Shown here piece after piece: positions 7,173-13,569 of a DNA stretch of 25,929 nucleotides. Where the stretch lies: positions 1 to 25,929 of the IMG/VR virus record IMGVR_UViG_3300036884_000080; one strand, given 5' to 3'. Made by a program: the position numbers and the translations under genes. The notes under the pieces were generated by a model that was not told the origin of the DNA, did no database searches, and saw only the letters and a program-made list of their open reading frames with translations. The stretch's first letter is position 1. Each line of letters opens with the position of its first letter. Source of the DNA: a virus.

Positions 7173-7816
7173 CGACGTCTGGCCTGGACAAGGCCGTGAG
7201 CGCCACTCTGCAGACGTTCACCCTGGATGACCTCGCCCAGTTCACGCGGGAAGGCTCGTTCGACCCGCGCGACAGCACCGACTTCCGCACGTTTTACGTC
7301 GGCCGCGACGACGTGCACGGTGTCCTCAAGTATCTGCACTCCCGAGTGACCGTCTCCGAGAAGCTGTCGATGTTCGGCTTCGACGACGACGAGCTCGCCG
7401 CGCTGATCGTCGCGCTGATCCTCAGCGAGCACGTCTACTTCCAGGGGACGCTCGACAAGTCGCAGTCGGGCGGCAAGCACGAGAAGGCGATCCTCGCCGC
7501 GTTCGCGGCCGGCGTCCGTGCCGTCTTCGCGGTCGGGAACACCGCGAGCGGCCAGATCGAGCACACGAAGGGTGGCGTCCTCGACGGCGTCGTCGGCTTC
7601 GAAGGCTCGACGAACTGGTCGAACTCGGGGGAAGGCACAGGCATCGGCCTCCGCGGCGCAGCGAACCTCGCCGGCTACAAGGCGCAGGCAAACACGCTGG
7701 TCGTGTTCACAAACCCGGTCGAGATTCAGCGTTTCTCGACGCGGCTCGACGAGGAGCACGCGTCGATCGTGCAACGGCAAGCCACCAAGCCTGTTCCGCC
7801 GTCTGCTGCCGCGTGA
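7169..7816 (+). CDS. HKD phospholipase-D-like protein, head-module copy
   Basis: A 215-residue protein from GTG at a GTGA overlap. It contains one full HKD motif, HxKxxxxD with H132, K134 and D139 (HTKGGVLD), followed by GFEGSTN (N149), the phospholipase D superfamily signature. Single-HKD members such as the Nuc endonuclease act as dimers on phosphodiester bonds; other members cut phospholipids. An FYVGRDDVHGVL segment precedes a DDDEL helix and a TLDKSQSGGKHEKAI segment resembling the first half of the fold. A clear paralog lies at 24702-25340. The substrate cannot be told from sequence. Confidence 0.8.
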   Translation: MTTSGLDKAVSATLQTFTLDDLAQFTREGSFDPRDSTDFRTFYVGRDDVHGVLKYLHSRVTVSEKLSMFGFDDDELAALIVALILSEHVYFQGTLDKSQSGGKHEKAILAAFAAGVRAVFAVGNTASGQIEHTKGGVLDGVVGFEGSTNWSNSGEGTGIGLRGAANLAGYKAQANTLVVFTNPVEIQRFSTRLDEEHASIVQRQATKPVPPSAAA

Positions 7817-8595
7817 CCGTCCGCCAGATCGACCACGCCCGCGTCGAAGCGCGTATCGGCCGCCGCCTCACCGCCGCCGAACGCCACATCGACGTCGAGA
7901 CGATCGACGCGCTGCTCAACCAGGCGAAGGACTTCCTCGACGCGGAGATCCGCCGCGAACAGGCACGCCTCGCCGCGTTGGTCGCGGCCGGGCATGGCGG
8001 CCGGCTCGAGGTGACACCCAGGATGGTCGCGATCCTCGCCGACCTCCGCAAACACGGCCGCGCGCACGCGCTGAACGAGCTCGCGTCGATGGGCTACCCG
8101 GTCAGGGCGAACGAGCGCCGCTTCGCGGTACCTGCGCAACCGCCCGACGAGCCGCCGCCGCCGCGGCCGCACCTCGTCGTCCTCTCCGACTCGATCCTCG
8201 AAGGACGGCTACGCACGCGCCTCGGCGAGTTGACGATCAAAGTGCAGACCGAGGCGGTCGGCCTCGACCTCTCGAGCATGAGCGTCGCGGCGATCGAGAA
8301 GGCGCTCATCGACGTCCTCGGCGCACGCTCGATCGCCGCCGACCTCGTCGCGCCCGCCTTCAGTGCGGGCCTCGGCGACACGTTCGCGGCGCACCAGGAC
8401 CTGATCGACGGATGGGAATACTCGGCGGTCATGGACGGCGCCTCTACGTGCGACCCGTGCGCAGAGCTCGACGGCACGACGTACGCGACGACCGCCGACC
8501 TCATGGAAGTGCTACCCGACTTCGGCGGAAACCCGGACTGCGACGGTGGGACGCGCTGCCGCTGCCGCGCGATCCCTCTCCCGGCGGGCGGCTGA
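7813..8595 (+). CDS. MuF-like minor head / head morphogenesis protein
   Basis: A 260-residue protein from GTG at a GTGA overlap. The C-terminal part (about residues 196-257) is the typical MuF/SPP1 gp7 domain: WEYSAVMDG, then CDPCAELDGTTY, then LPDFGGNPDC and TRCRCRAIPL, with paired cysteines that probably bind metal. Such proteins associate with the portal inside the capsid and assist assembly or DNA ejection. The N-terminal half is helical. It follows the portal group as expected. A stand-alone relative of this C-terminal domain is encoded on the - strand at 25337-25576. Confidence 0.88.
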   Translation: MTVRQIDHARVEARIGRRLTAAERHIDVETIDALLNQAKDFLDAEIRREQARLAALVAAGHGGRLEVTPRMVAILADLRKHGRAHALNELASMGYPVRANERRFAVPAQPPDEPPPPRPHLVVLSDSILEGRLRTRLGELTIKVQTEAVGLDLSSMSVAAIEKALIDVLGARSIAADLVAPAFSAGLGDTFAAHQDLIDGWEYSAVMDGASTCDPCAELDGTTYATTADLMEVLPDFGGNPDCDGGTRCRCRAIPLPAGG

Positions 8596-8870
8596 TGGCA
8601 CACCGGAAACCACTCGGCTCGACGTGCTTCACAGTCGCGGACTGGCACTACGAGTTGCCCGAGTTGCACGACGCGCTGCGAACGGTCGCAGGGACGTGGT
8701 ACCGGATCGTCGGCGTCGAGGCGAAGGCGACCCCGGCAAGGGTCGGCCTCATGCTGGAACGGGTCGCGGGTCAGGAGCCGAGCGCCGACGGCGTGGTGAC
8801 GTGGTCTGACGGTTTCGCAGGTCTCGTGCATGAGTTCGAGTGGTACGCGCGCCATCGGCGGGCCGCCTGA
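8595..8870 (+). CDS. Hypothetical protein in the head module
   Basis: A 91-residue protein starting at ATG 8595, which overlaps the MuF gene stop (TGATG). It contains CFTVADWHYELPELHDALR and a central strand-rich stretch (TWYRIVGVEAKATPARVGLML). No family is recognised. The overlaps with both neighbours, and its position between MuF-like and gpG-like genes, suggest a minor structural or connector role. Confidence 0.6.
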   Translation: MAHRKPLGSTCFTVADWHYELPELHDALRTVAGTWYRIVGVEAKATPARVGLMLERVAGQEPSADGVVTWSDGFAGLVHEFEWYARHRRAA

Positions 8871-9340
8871 TGGCCGGCGGCTTCAACGTCACCGTCACCG
8901 GCGGCGAGGCTTATCAGCGGAAGCTCGCGCAACTCGAACTCCACCTCGCCGACCTCTCGAACTTCTGGCCGCTGCTCGTGCCGATCTTCATTGGCTGGAT
9001 GGGCGAGCAGTTCACGTCCGAGGGCGGCTGGGGCGGAACGCACTGGGACGCGTTGACGCCCGCCTACGCGGCCGAGAAGTCCCGCAAGTTCCCAGGCAAG
9101 AGCATCCTGATCCGCGAGGGTGATCTTCGGCAGGCGGCGAGCCGGCCGCGCCGCGAAACGACTCCGCGCACGTTGACGCTCTGGATCGACGACCCCGTCG
9201 CTGAATATCACCAGGACGGCACGACGACGATGCTGCCGCGCCCGCTGATCCCTGACCCGTTGCCGGAGTCGGCGCGCATCGAGGTAGAGGCTGCAGCGCA
9301 CGAATATGTGAGCGTGCTCGTCAGACAGCTCGGCCTCTGA
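8870..9340 (+). CDS. Phage virion morphogenesis protein, Mu gpG-like
   Basis: A 156-residue protein from ATG 8870 in a TGATG overlap. It has the pattern seen in Mu gpG / tail-completion proteins: an N-terminal helical part with FWPLLVPIFIGWMGEQFTSEGG, then W...LTPAYAAEKSRKFPGKSILIREGDLRQAAS, where the family usually reads W..L....a..K...g..iL..tG.L..s. An YHQDGTTTMLPRP segment follows, also typical (HQ.G....PaRp). Function is probably head-tail joining or tail completion. It ends the unit that began at copy 2. Confidence 0.75.
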   Translation: MAGGFNVTVTGGEAYQRKLAQLELHLADLSNFWPLLVPIFIGWMGEQFTSEGGWGGTHWDALTPAYAAEKSRKFPGKSILIREGDLRQAASRPRRETTPRTLTLWIDDPVAEYHQDGTTTMLPRPLIPDPLPESARIEVEAAAHEYVSVLVRQLGL

Positions 9341-9341
9341 C

Positions 9342-9350
9342 CGAATCTAG
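9342..9350 (+). promoter_or_regulatory. Start-associated element copy 3 (CGAATCTAG), upstream of tRNA-like RNA
   Basis: CGAATCTAG then GCT, then G9354, the first base of the predicted acceptor stem of a tRNA-like fold. With the spacing seen at the protein starts, transcription would begin at or next to G9354. This copy is the only one not followed by a credible start codon for a protein. Confidence 0.65.
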
Positions 9351-9353
9351 GCT

Positions 9354-9421
9354 GCGCCGTGGAGGAGGGCTCCTCGCCAGCCCCATAAGCTGGAGACCTC
9401 GGGACGAGACCCGGGCGGCGC
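9354..9421 (+). ncRNA. tRNA-like cloverleaf RNA with CAT anticodon loop, non-canonical
   Basis: A full four-arm fold can be drawn by eye. Acceptor GCGCCG (9354-9359) pairs with CGGCGC (9416-9421). The D-arm pairs GAGG (9362-9365) with CCTC (9372-9375) around loop AGGGCT. The anticodon arm pairs CCAGC (9377-9381) with GCTGG (9389-9393) around the 7-base loop CCCATAA, placing CAT at 34-36. A 5-base variable region follows, then a T-arm CTCGGG/CCCGGG-type stem around a 6-base loop ACGAGA. Oddities are a 6-bp acceptor with a T-stem extended to 6 bp, C instead of U at position 33, no TTC in the T loop, and no encoded CCA. It may be a degenerate tRNA-Met/Ile-like gene or a tRNA mimic. Confidence 0.5.
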
Positions 9422-9426
9422 TACTT

Positions 9427-9462
9427 CGGGGCGACTGTTGCTCGGACGAGTCAGCCGCCCCG
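9427..9462 (+). ncRNA. Stable hairpin downstream of the tRNA-like fold
   Basis: CGGGGCG (9427-9433) pairs perfectly with CGCCCCG (9456-9462); ACT (9434-9436) can extend the stem with AGT (9449-9451) across a 4-base bulge. It lies six bases after the tRNA-like fold. There is no T-run after it, so it is not a canonical intrinsic terminator; it may be a terminator of high-GC type, a processing signal or part of one larger RNA. Confidence 0.4.
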
Positions 9463-9471
9463 TTCATCGTC

Positions 9472-9520
9472 GCGGCGCCACGCATCACCGACCGAAGCTG
9501 CCGGTGGAAGCGAGCGCCGC
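9472..9520 (+). ncRNA. Second hairpin with two stems and symmetric internal loop
   Basis: GCGGCGC (9472-9478) pairs with GCGCCGC (9514-9520), and inside it CACCG (9486-9490) pairs with CGGTG (9502-9506) around an 11-base loop. The two stems are separated by 7 bases on each side. No start codon with good context and no open frame explains this stretch, so it is either RNA or a protein-binding site before copy 4. Confidence 0.35.
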
Positions 9521-9540
9521 GATCTATGTCTGACCTAGGT

Positions 9541-9549
9541 CGAACCTAG
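9541..9549 (+). promoter_or_regulatory. Start-associated element copy 4 (CGAACCTAG) with abutting palindrome
   Basis: CGAACCTAG then ACC then GTG at 9553. The perfect palindrome GACCTAGGTC (9532-9541) overlaps its first base, so the CTAG core occurs twice within 12 bases. The palindrome could be a dimeric repressor site or a decayed second copy. Confidence 0.7.
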
Positions 9550-9552
9550 ACC

Positions 9553-10086
9553 GTGGACCTCTTCGCGCCGCGGATCCGGACGACTCTCGCTTCGCTGCGG
9601 GCCGGCCTGCCCGCCCGGATCACCGTCTTCAACGGTGAAGGAAACGCGCAGCTCGCCCTCCCCGCCGACGACGCCGGCGCCCTTTCACCGCGCAGGCCGG
9701 GCCTCGGCTACATATTCGGCGGTCTCCCCCGTTACGGCGCAGGCGAGTTCCCCGTCATCGAGGTCGCGATCCCCGATGCCCAGGTCGACAACCTCTCGCT
9801 CGCTCACGTCGAGGGCGACTTGTCGTCGAGCATTGTCGTCGCGGTCTGGGCGGGCCGCACCTCGGGCGAGGATTTCCCGCAGTTGTACGAGACGGTGCTC
9901 GGCTACGCCAGGTGCGTCACCGAAGTGTTGCTCGTGCCGGGTGCGATCTACCCGTCCGAGACGGTGCAGCGGATCCGTTATGCGTTCGCTGCGAACCCTG
10001 ACCGGCGGGAGCGCGACGAGATGGAGACGTTCACGTTCGGCGGCTTCGTCTTCCTCACCACCGACGGGATCGCGGCGCGGCCCTAG
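9553..10086 (+). CDS. Probable head-tail connector or minor structural protein
   Basis: A 177-residue protein whose GTG start directly follows element copy 4. It has no recognisable enzyme motif. The pattern EFPVIEVAIPDAQVDNLS, then HVEGDLSSSIVVAVWAGR, then LYETVLGYARCVTEVLL resembles connector or tail-terminator proteins, which often carry a strand-rich core and a helix facing the connector ring. It is the only protein gene of its unit and converges with a - strand gene; their stop codons share CTAG. The functional call is from position and general pattern. Confidence 0.5.
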   Translation: MDLFAPRIRTTLASLRAGLPARITVFNGEGNAQLALPADDAGALSPRRPGLGYIFGGLPRYGAGEFPVIEVAIPDAQVDNLSLAHVEGDLSSSIVVAVWAGRTSGEDFPQLYETVLGYARCVTEVLLVPGAIYPSETVQRIRYAFAANPDRRERDEMETFTFGGFVFLTTDGIAARP

Positions 10087-10304
10087 CGGTCGAGCGCGCG
10101 GAGCGCATCGCACTCGACGCACTCGCCGTCTTCGTGGTCGGCGTGCGCTGACGGGTAGCCGCCGTCGGGATGTTCGCGCCGGATTTCGGCCATGCGCGCG
10201 GCGACTTCCTCATCGTAGGTCGGCATCTCACGCGTCTCCGGCGCGAACCACCATGTCCCGTCCTCGCGGTAGTTGAAGACGCTCTCGGTGATCGTCCTCG
10301 GCAT
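10083..10304 (-). CDS. Small acidic hypothetical protein on the minus strand (moron-like)
   Basis: A 73-residue protein read against the direction of the late genes. It starts at ATG 10304-10302; the sequence TACACT-TGCGCC-ATG places a TANNNT -10 box six bases before the start, the pattern of actinobacterial leaderless promoters. The product includes NYREDGTWWFAPETREMP, an acidic helix and ECVECDALRALDR with a CxxC. No family is recognised. Reverse orientation and its own host-type promoter suggest expression independent of the late programme, as for morons expressed in lysogens. Its stop shares CTAG with the convergent + strand gene. Confidence 0.6.
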   Translation of the reverse strand: MPRTITESVFNYREDGTWWFAPETREMPTYDEEVAARMAEIRREHPDGGYPSAHADHEDGECVECDALRALDR

Positions 10305-10316
10305 GGCGCAAGTGTA
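10305..10316 (-). promoter_or_regulatory. Host-type -10 box for the minus-strand gene
   Basis: On the minus strand TACACT (10316-10311) is followed by six bases and then the ATG at 10304, consistent with a leaderless sigma-70-type promoter. The -35 region would overlap element copy 5, so the two promoters in this 40-base divergent gap may interfere. No strong -35 box is visible. Confidence 0.45.
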
Positions 10317-10331
10317 GCCCGACGCGTCGGC

Positions 10332-10340
10332 CGAATCTAG
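10332..10340 (+). promoter_or_regulatory. Start-associated element copy 5 (CGAATCTAG)
   Basis: CGAATCTAG then ACCG then ATG at 10345. It is the exact T-type form, CGAATCTAGACCGATG, shared with copies 7 and 9, and it heads the protease/scaffold/capsid unit. No Shine-Dalgarno sequence separates it from the start. Confidence 0.72.
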
Positions 10341-10344
10341 ACCG

Positions 10345-11880
10345 ATGCCCGTCCTCGAGACCGTCACCATTCCCGCCGTCGAGGTGCTGAGCACCGGCGG
10401 CCCTGTGCATGGGCAAGGCTCACCGCCCGAGGGAGATTTTTGGTCGCGCGAGGATCTCGAGCGGATCGCCGCCGCGAATGTCGCGTTGGCCGCGGAGATC
10501 AAGGCGCCGATGAAGATCGGCCACTCGGACGCGCAGACCCTCGTCGCGAACAGCGCGCTCGCCGCACTGACACCCGGCGAGATGCCCGCGGTCGGCTGGC
10601 TCGACGGCAGCACGGCCCGCGTCGTCGACGACGGGGACGGGGCGAAGCTTGTCATGGACGCGAAGGCTGTCCCGCGCGCGTTCGGCGACCTGATCGACGC
10701 GGGCGCCTACCGCACCCGCTCGTCCGAGCTGTCGAGGGTCACGTCGCAGGTGAGCGGCACCGTGTACGACTGGGTCGTCACCGGACTCGCCTGGCTGGGC
10801 GCAAAGCTGCCGGCCGTGCAGACGCTCGACGACGTCGTCGCGTTGTACGCGTCCCGTTCGCTCGAGCGTGACGACCGGGTGCGCGCCTATGTCGTCTACG
10901 CGGCGAGCACGAGCCTGCCGGCCGGCGTGAAGGTCTGCTCGATGAAGGGCACGGCCGGCTACTCCGGGGGCGGCGCCTGCCACATGCACGACGGCACCGA
11001 CACTGGTAAGGCCGCGGCCATGAAGAAGGCGAAAGCGGATGCGGCCAAGCGTGCGAACGCCGCAGCCGACGGGACGCTCGTCTGGACGCCCGACTCGTCG
11101 TTCCAGGCGTTGCGCGACGACGTCAACGAAGCTTTGAACGGGCCGCCGACTGGGGGCGCGACCAATCCGCGCTTCTGGGTCGCCGACATCGCCTTGTCTG
11201 GGGATGCGGCGCTCGTGCAGGACTATTACGAGGACGGTGACGACGGCTGGGTCGTCCCATTCACGGTCAACGGGGACGGGTCGATCGCGATCTCGCCATC
11301 CTCGGATTGGCAGCCGGTCGAGCAGGGCTGGGTCGCCACGGCGAACGAGTACGCGGCCAAGTTTGGCCCTCGCGCCGAATCTAGGTCGATGGAGCTCACG
11401 CTCACCGACGAGCAGGCAGCCGAGGTTCGCACCACGCTTGGCCTCGAAGCCGACGCGGAGATCACCCCCGAGTCGCTCGTCGAGGCGTCGACTGCTCGCG
11501 CGAACGAGTTGGCCGCAGCGAAGACCGCAGCCGCCGACGCCGAGACGCGCAAGCTCGAGGCCAGCGACCTCGTCAAGACCGTCCGCAAGCTCGAGGCCGA
11601 CGTGAAGGTCGAGCAGACCCGCCGGTTCGAGCTCGAGCGCGACACCGACCTCACCGCGGCCGTCCGCGCCGGGAAGATCGACCCCGCGCAGCTCGACGAC
11701 TGGAAGAAGGACTATGAGGAGAACCAGGCCGGCACGCGCCGGATCCTGGAGCGCCTCAAGTCCGACCCCGATTTGGTGCGCGAGTTCGGCCGCGACGACG
11801 GCGAAGAGACCGGCGCGCAGACCGACGAGGAGTACCAGCGCGACTTCGAGCGGCGCCACGGCATGAAGGCGACGGTCTGA
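10345..11880 (+). CDS. Capsid maturation protease fused to scaffold domain
   Basis: A 511-residue protein starting at ATG after element copy 5. The N-terminal 170 residues resemble Mu gpI-like phage proteases, with APMKIGHSDAQ, EMPAVGWLDG, then AVPRAFGDLIDAGAYRTRSSEL. A middle section (about 190-345) contains a Cys/His patch (CSMKG...ACHMHDG), a basic Ala/Lys helix, and a domain with RFWVADIALSGD followed by DGWVVPFTVNGDG. Residues 349-511 are a charged coiled-coil scaffold beginning MELTLTDEQAAEV. Fusion of protease and scaffold, with a nested scaffold-only product, is known from lambda C/Nu3. It sits immediately before the decoration and capsid genes. Confidence 0.8.
   Translation: MPVLETVTIPAVEVLSTGGPVHGQGSPPEGDFWSREDLERIAAANVALAAEIKAPMKIGHSDAQTLVANSALAALTPGEMPAVGWLDGSTARVVDDGDGAKLVMDAKAVPRAFGDLIDAGAYRTRSSELSRVTSQVSGTVYDWVVTGLAWLGAKLPAVQTLDDVVALYASRSLERDDRVRAYVVYAASTSLPAGVKVCSMKGTAGYSGGGACHMHDGTDTGKAAAMKKAKADAAKRANAAADGTLVWTPDSSFQALRDDVNEALNGPPTGGATNPRFWVADIALSGDAALVQDYYEDGDDGWVVPFTVNGDGSIAISPSSDWQPVEQGWVATANEYAAKFGPRAESRSMELTLTDEQAAEVRTTLGLEADAEITPESLVEASTARANELAAAKTAAADAETRKLEASDLVKTVRKLEADVKVEQTRRFELERDTDLTAAVRAGKIDPAQLDDWKKDYEENQAGTRRILERLKSDPDLVREFGRDDGEETGAQTDEEYQRDFERRHGMKATV
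11376..11384 (+). promoter_or_regulatory. Start-associated element copy 6, inside the protease coding region
   Basis: CGAATCTAG then GTCG then an in-frame ATG at 11389. The surrounding codons read Ala-Glu-Ser-Arg-Ser-Met, so the element is kept inside coding DNA. This is the only copy lying well within a gene and would allow separate production of the scaffold. Confidence 0.7.
11389..11880 (+). CDS. Nested scaffold protein (in-frame internal start)
   Basis: A 163-residue product from the ATG that follows element copy 6, in the same frame as the protease gene (its residue 349). The sequence is highly charged and helical (KTVRKLEADVKVEQTRRFE, then an Asp/Glu-rich C-terminus), typical of scaffolds that organise capsid protein before maturation and are then degraded. 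Many more scaffold than protease copies are needed per prohead, which explains the benefit of a separate promoter. The start is inferred from the element; no Shine-Dalgarno sequence is seen. Confidence 0.65.
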   Translation: MELTLTDEQAAEVRTTLGLEADAEITPESLVEASTARANELAAAKTAAADAETRKLEASDLVKTVRKLEADVKVEQTRRFELERDTDLTAAVRAGKIDPAQLDDWKKDYEENQAGTRRILERLKSDPDLVREFGRDDGEETGAQTDEEYQRDFERRHGMKATV

Positions 11881-11881
11881 G

Positions 11882-12307
11882 ATGGCGAAGACCGGCGGAG
11901 TAGTCGAAGTCTTCCCGAGTGGCGCGCCCGCGTTCACCCGGACAGCGGCCGCAGCGATCACCGCGGGCACCCTCGTCGAGGTCGTCGCGACCGGCACCGT
12001 CCAGATGGCCGGCGCCACGTCGATCAAGGTCTGCGGCGTCGCATTGGAAGGCACCGACTTTGTCGGCACCGCCGACAAGATCGCGATCAAGAGCGGCGGC
12101 GTCTTCCTGCTCACCGCGTCCGGTGCGGTCACCGCGGGCGACAAGCTGATCACCGACAGCAGCGGCAGGGTCAAGACCCTTCCGGCTGTCGGCGGCGCCT
12201 GGTCTGCCGCCGACATCACGAACACGCGCGCCATCATCGGGATCGCGCTCGACTCGATCGCCGACACCGCCAAGGGCCGCGTCCTCCTCCAGACGGTCGG
12301 CGGCTAG
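11882..12307 (+). CDS. Capsid decoration-like protein (DUF2190-type)
   Basis: A 141-residue, strand-rich, Gly/Ala/Thr-rich protein starting one base after the protease/scaffold stop. The pattern AITAGTLVEVVATGTVQMAG, then VCGVALEG, GGVFLLTASGAVTAGDKLI and GIALDSIADTAKGRVLL matches DUF2190-type decoration or capsid-fibre base proteins, which sit on the outside of HK97-fold capsids. The position between scaffold and major capsid genes supports this. The call is from pattern, not a search. Confidence 0.7.
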   Translation: MAKTGGVVEVFPSGAPAFTRTAAAAITAGTLVEVVATGTVQMAGATSIKVCGVALEGTDFVGTADKIAIKSGGVFLLTASGAVTAGDKLITDSSGRVKTLPAVGGAWSAADITNTRAIIGIALDSIADTAKGRVLLQTVGG

Positions 12308-12311
12308 GTAG

Positions 12312-13256
12312 ATGCCTGCTTCCACGTATCCTGCTGGCTCCCCGGCGATCAGTGTTCAGGCGCTGCTCCAGCAGCCTGTCCGGATCAGCCGCGACCTCGC
12401 GAACCTCGTCTTCCAGCGCCTCGTCGCCTGGCAGATCTGCGTGCACGGCTCGCCGGACTCGGTTCGTGGTGGCGCCATGCAGTATCAGCAGGCCGAGAGC
12501 ATCTTCGTCGACGCCGGCACGGACGTCGAGGAGATCTCGCCTCGCGGCGACTGGCCTAGAGCGATCTGGTCGGAGGCCCTCAAGACGACGGCCGTCAAGC
12601 AGTTCGGCCTCGAGATCCCCGTCGACGCATTGGCGATCCGCCGCAACCAGATCGACCGGATCATCCGCGCCGAACGGAAGCTCGCGAACAACCTCGTCAA
12701 GTTCGTCGACACCTACGTGCTCTCCGTCCTCACCACCGACGCCGGTATCACCACGCAGGCCGCCTCGGCCGTTTGGACGACCGCCGGCACCGACATCATC
12801 AAGGACATCTCGCTGTGCCAGGAGTGGATCGAGAACAAGAACCTCGGCTACAACGGGTTCGAGAACGCCGTCCTCGTCCTCCACACGAAGCGCCGCGACG
12901 ACCTCCTGAACAACTCCGTCCTCCGCGCAGCGTTGCCGCGCGAGGACCACACCGGCCAGATCCAGTCCGGCACGATGGCCCCCTTCTTGGGCCTCCAGAA
13001 GATCCTCTTCACGTCGAACATCACCGAGACGACGGCGCTGCTGCTCGACACGACGATGGCCGCGACGATCGCGATCGAGGAGCCCGACGGCTCCGAAGGC
13101 TGGGCCTCCTACGACGCCGGCCCCGACACGCCGCCGATCTACGTGCAGGTGTACGACGAGAAGCGGACCAAGGGCAAGGTCGTCTCGGCCGGTACGTGGC
13201 CGGGTCTCGCGTTCACCGACCCGGGCGCGGCCGTCCTGATCACGGGTGTCGCCTAA
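12312..13256 (+). CDS. Major capsid protein (HK97 fold likely)
   Basis: A 314-residue protein directly downstream of protease/scaffold and decoration genes, the standard place for the shell protein. It has the usual features of this group: a mobile N-terminal arm, an early segment GGAMQYQQAESIFVDAG-like, a long spine helix (RNQIDRIIRAERKLANNLVKF), VLVLHTKRRDDLLNNSVLRAAL, and a late strand region (YVQVYDEKRTKGKVVSAGTW). The ATG start has no strong Shine-Dalgarno sequence, so coupling to the upstream gene (4-base gap) is likely. An internal CTAG near 12556 lacks the rest of the promoter element. Confidence 0.85.
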   Translation: MPASTYPAGSPAISVQALLQQPVRISRDLANLVFQRLVAWQICVHGSPDSVRGGAMQYQQAESIFVDAGTDVEEISPRGDWPRAIWSEALKTTAVKQFGLEIPVDALAIRRNQIDRIIRAERKLANNLVKFVDTYVLSVLTTDAGITTQAASAVWTTAGTDIIKDISLCQEWIENKNLGYNGFENAVLVLHTKRRDDLLNNSVLRAALPREDHTGQIQSGTMAPFLGLQKILFTSNITETTALLLDTTMAATIAIEEPDGSEGWASYDAGPDTPPIYVQVYDEKRTKGKVVSAGTWPGLAFTDPGAAVLITGVA

Positions 13257-13257
13257 C

Positions 13258-13512
13258 ATGACGCCCTCCGACGCGAAGACGGTCAAGGCGGTCGTCCTTC
13301 TCGACGGCTACGCCTACCACGAGGTCTCCGGGGACCCGAAGACGCCGCGTGTCGACGTCGTTCCGCCCGCGGGCACGTCCTCGGCGAAGGGTGTCGAGAT
13401 CGAGGTGTCGCAGGCCGAGTTCGACCGTGGCGCCGCGATGACGCCGCCCGGGTTAGCGAAGCCGAAGAGCGACGAGGCGAAGGCCGCCGCCGCTCCCGAC
13501 GACGACGCGTAA
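13258..13512 (+). CDS. Small structural-module protein of unknown function
   Basis: An 84-residue protein starting one base after the capsid gene stop. The N-terminal part (VKAVVLLDGYAYHEVSGDP) looks strand rich; the rest contains VEIEVSQAEFDRGAAM and an acidic, Ala-rich tail ending in DDDA. Small proteins in this position are often connector accessories, but no family is recognised. Confidence 0.6.
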   Translation: MTPSDAKTVKAVVLLDGYAYHEVSGDPKTPRVDVVPPAGTSSAKGVEIEVSQAEFDRGAAMTPPGLAKPKSDEAKAAAAPDDDA

Positions 13513-13527
13513 CCCCGGGGACGCCTG

Positions 13528-13569
13528 ATGGCGTACGCGGCCCTCTCTGAAGTCCCGGTGGCCGCATGA
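13528..13569 (+). pseudogene. 13-codon remnant resembling the start of a head-tail connector gene
   Basis: A short reading ATG...TGA encodes MAYAALSEVPVAA and ends in an ATGA overlap with the next gene. Both protein and DNA resemble the internal start of the connector domain at about 14508-14535 (AYASLSDVQARA; shared TACGCG, CCCTCTC and GA.GT). This suggests the connector once began here and was displaced when the following gene and an N-terminal domain were inserted. The alternative is a coincidental short frame. Confidence 0.35.

Noticed and set aside
9359-9388. Nine-codon frame from GTG after element copy 3
   Set aside because: Too short, and its DNA is fully explained by the tRNA-like fold whose first base matches the predicted transcript start.
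10420-12273. Long open frame on the minus strand opposite protease and decoration genes
   Set aside because: Composition is that of an antisense shadow (Arg/Val/Asp/Leu runs) and the plus strand has well supported genes; the same holds for minus frames at 3117-4589 and 19168-20820.
12556-12559. CTAG inside the major capsid gene
   Set aside because: The preceding bases are not CGAAY and no start follows, so it is not another element; the CTAG near 22091 is rejected for the same reason.
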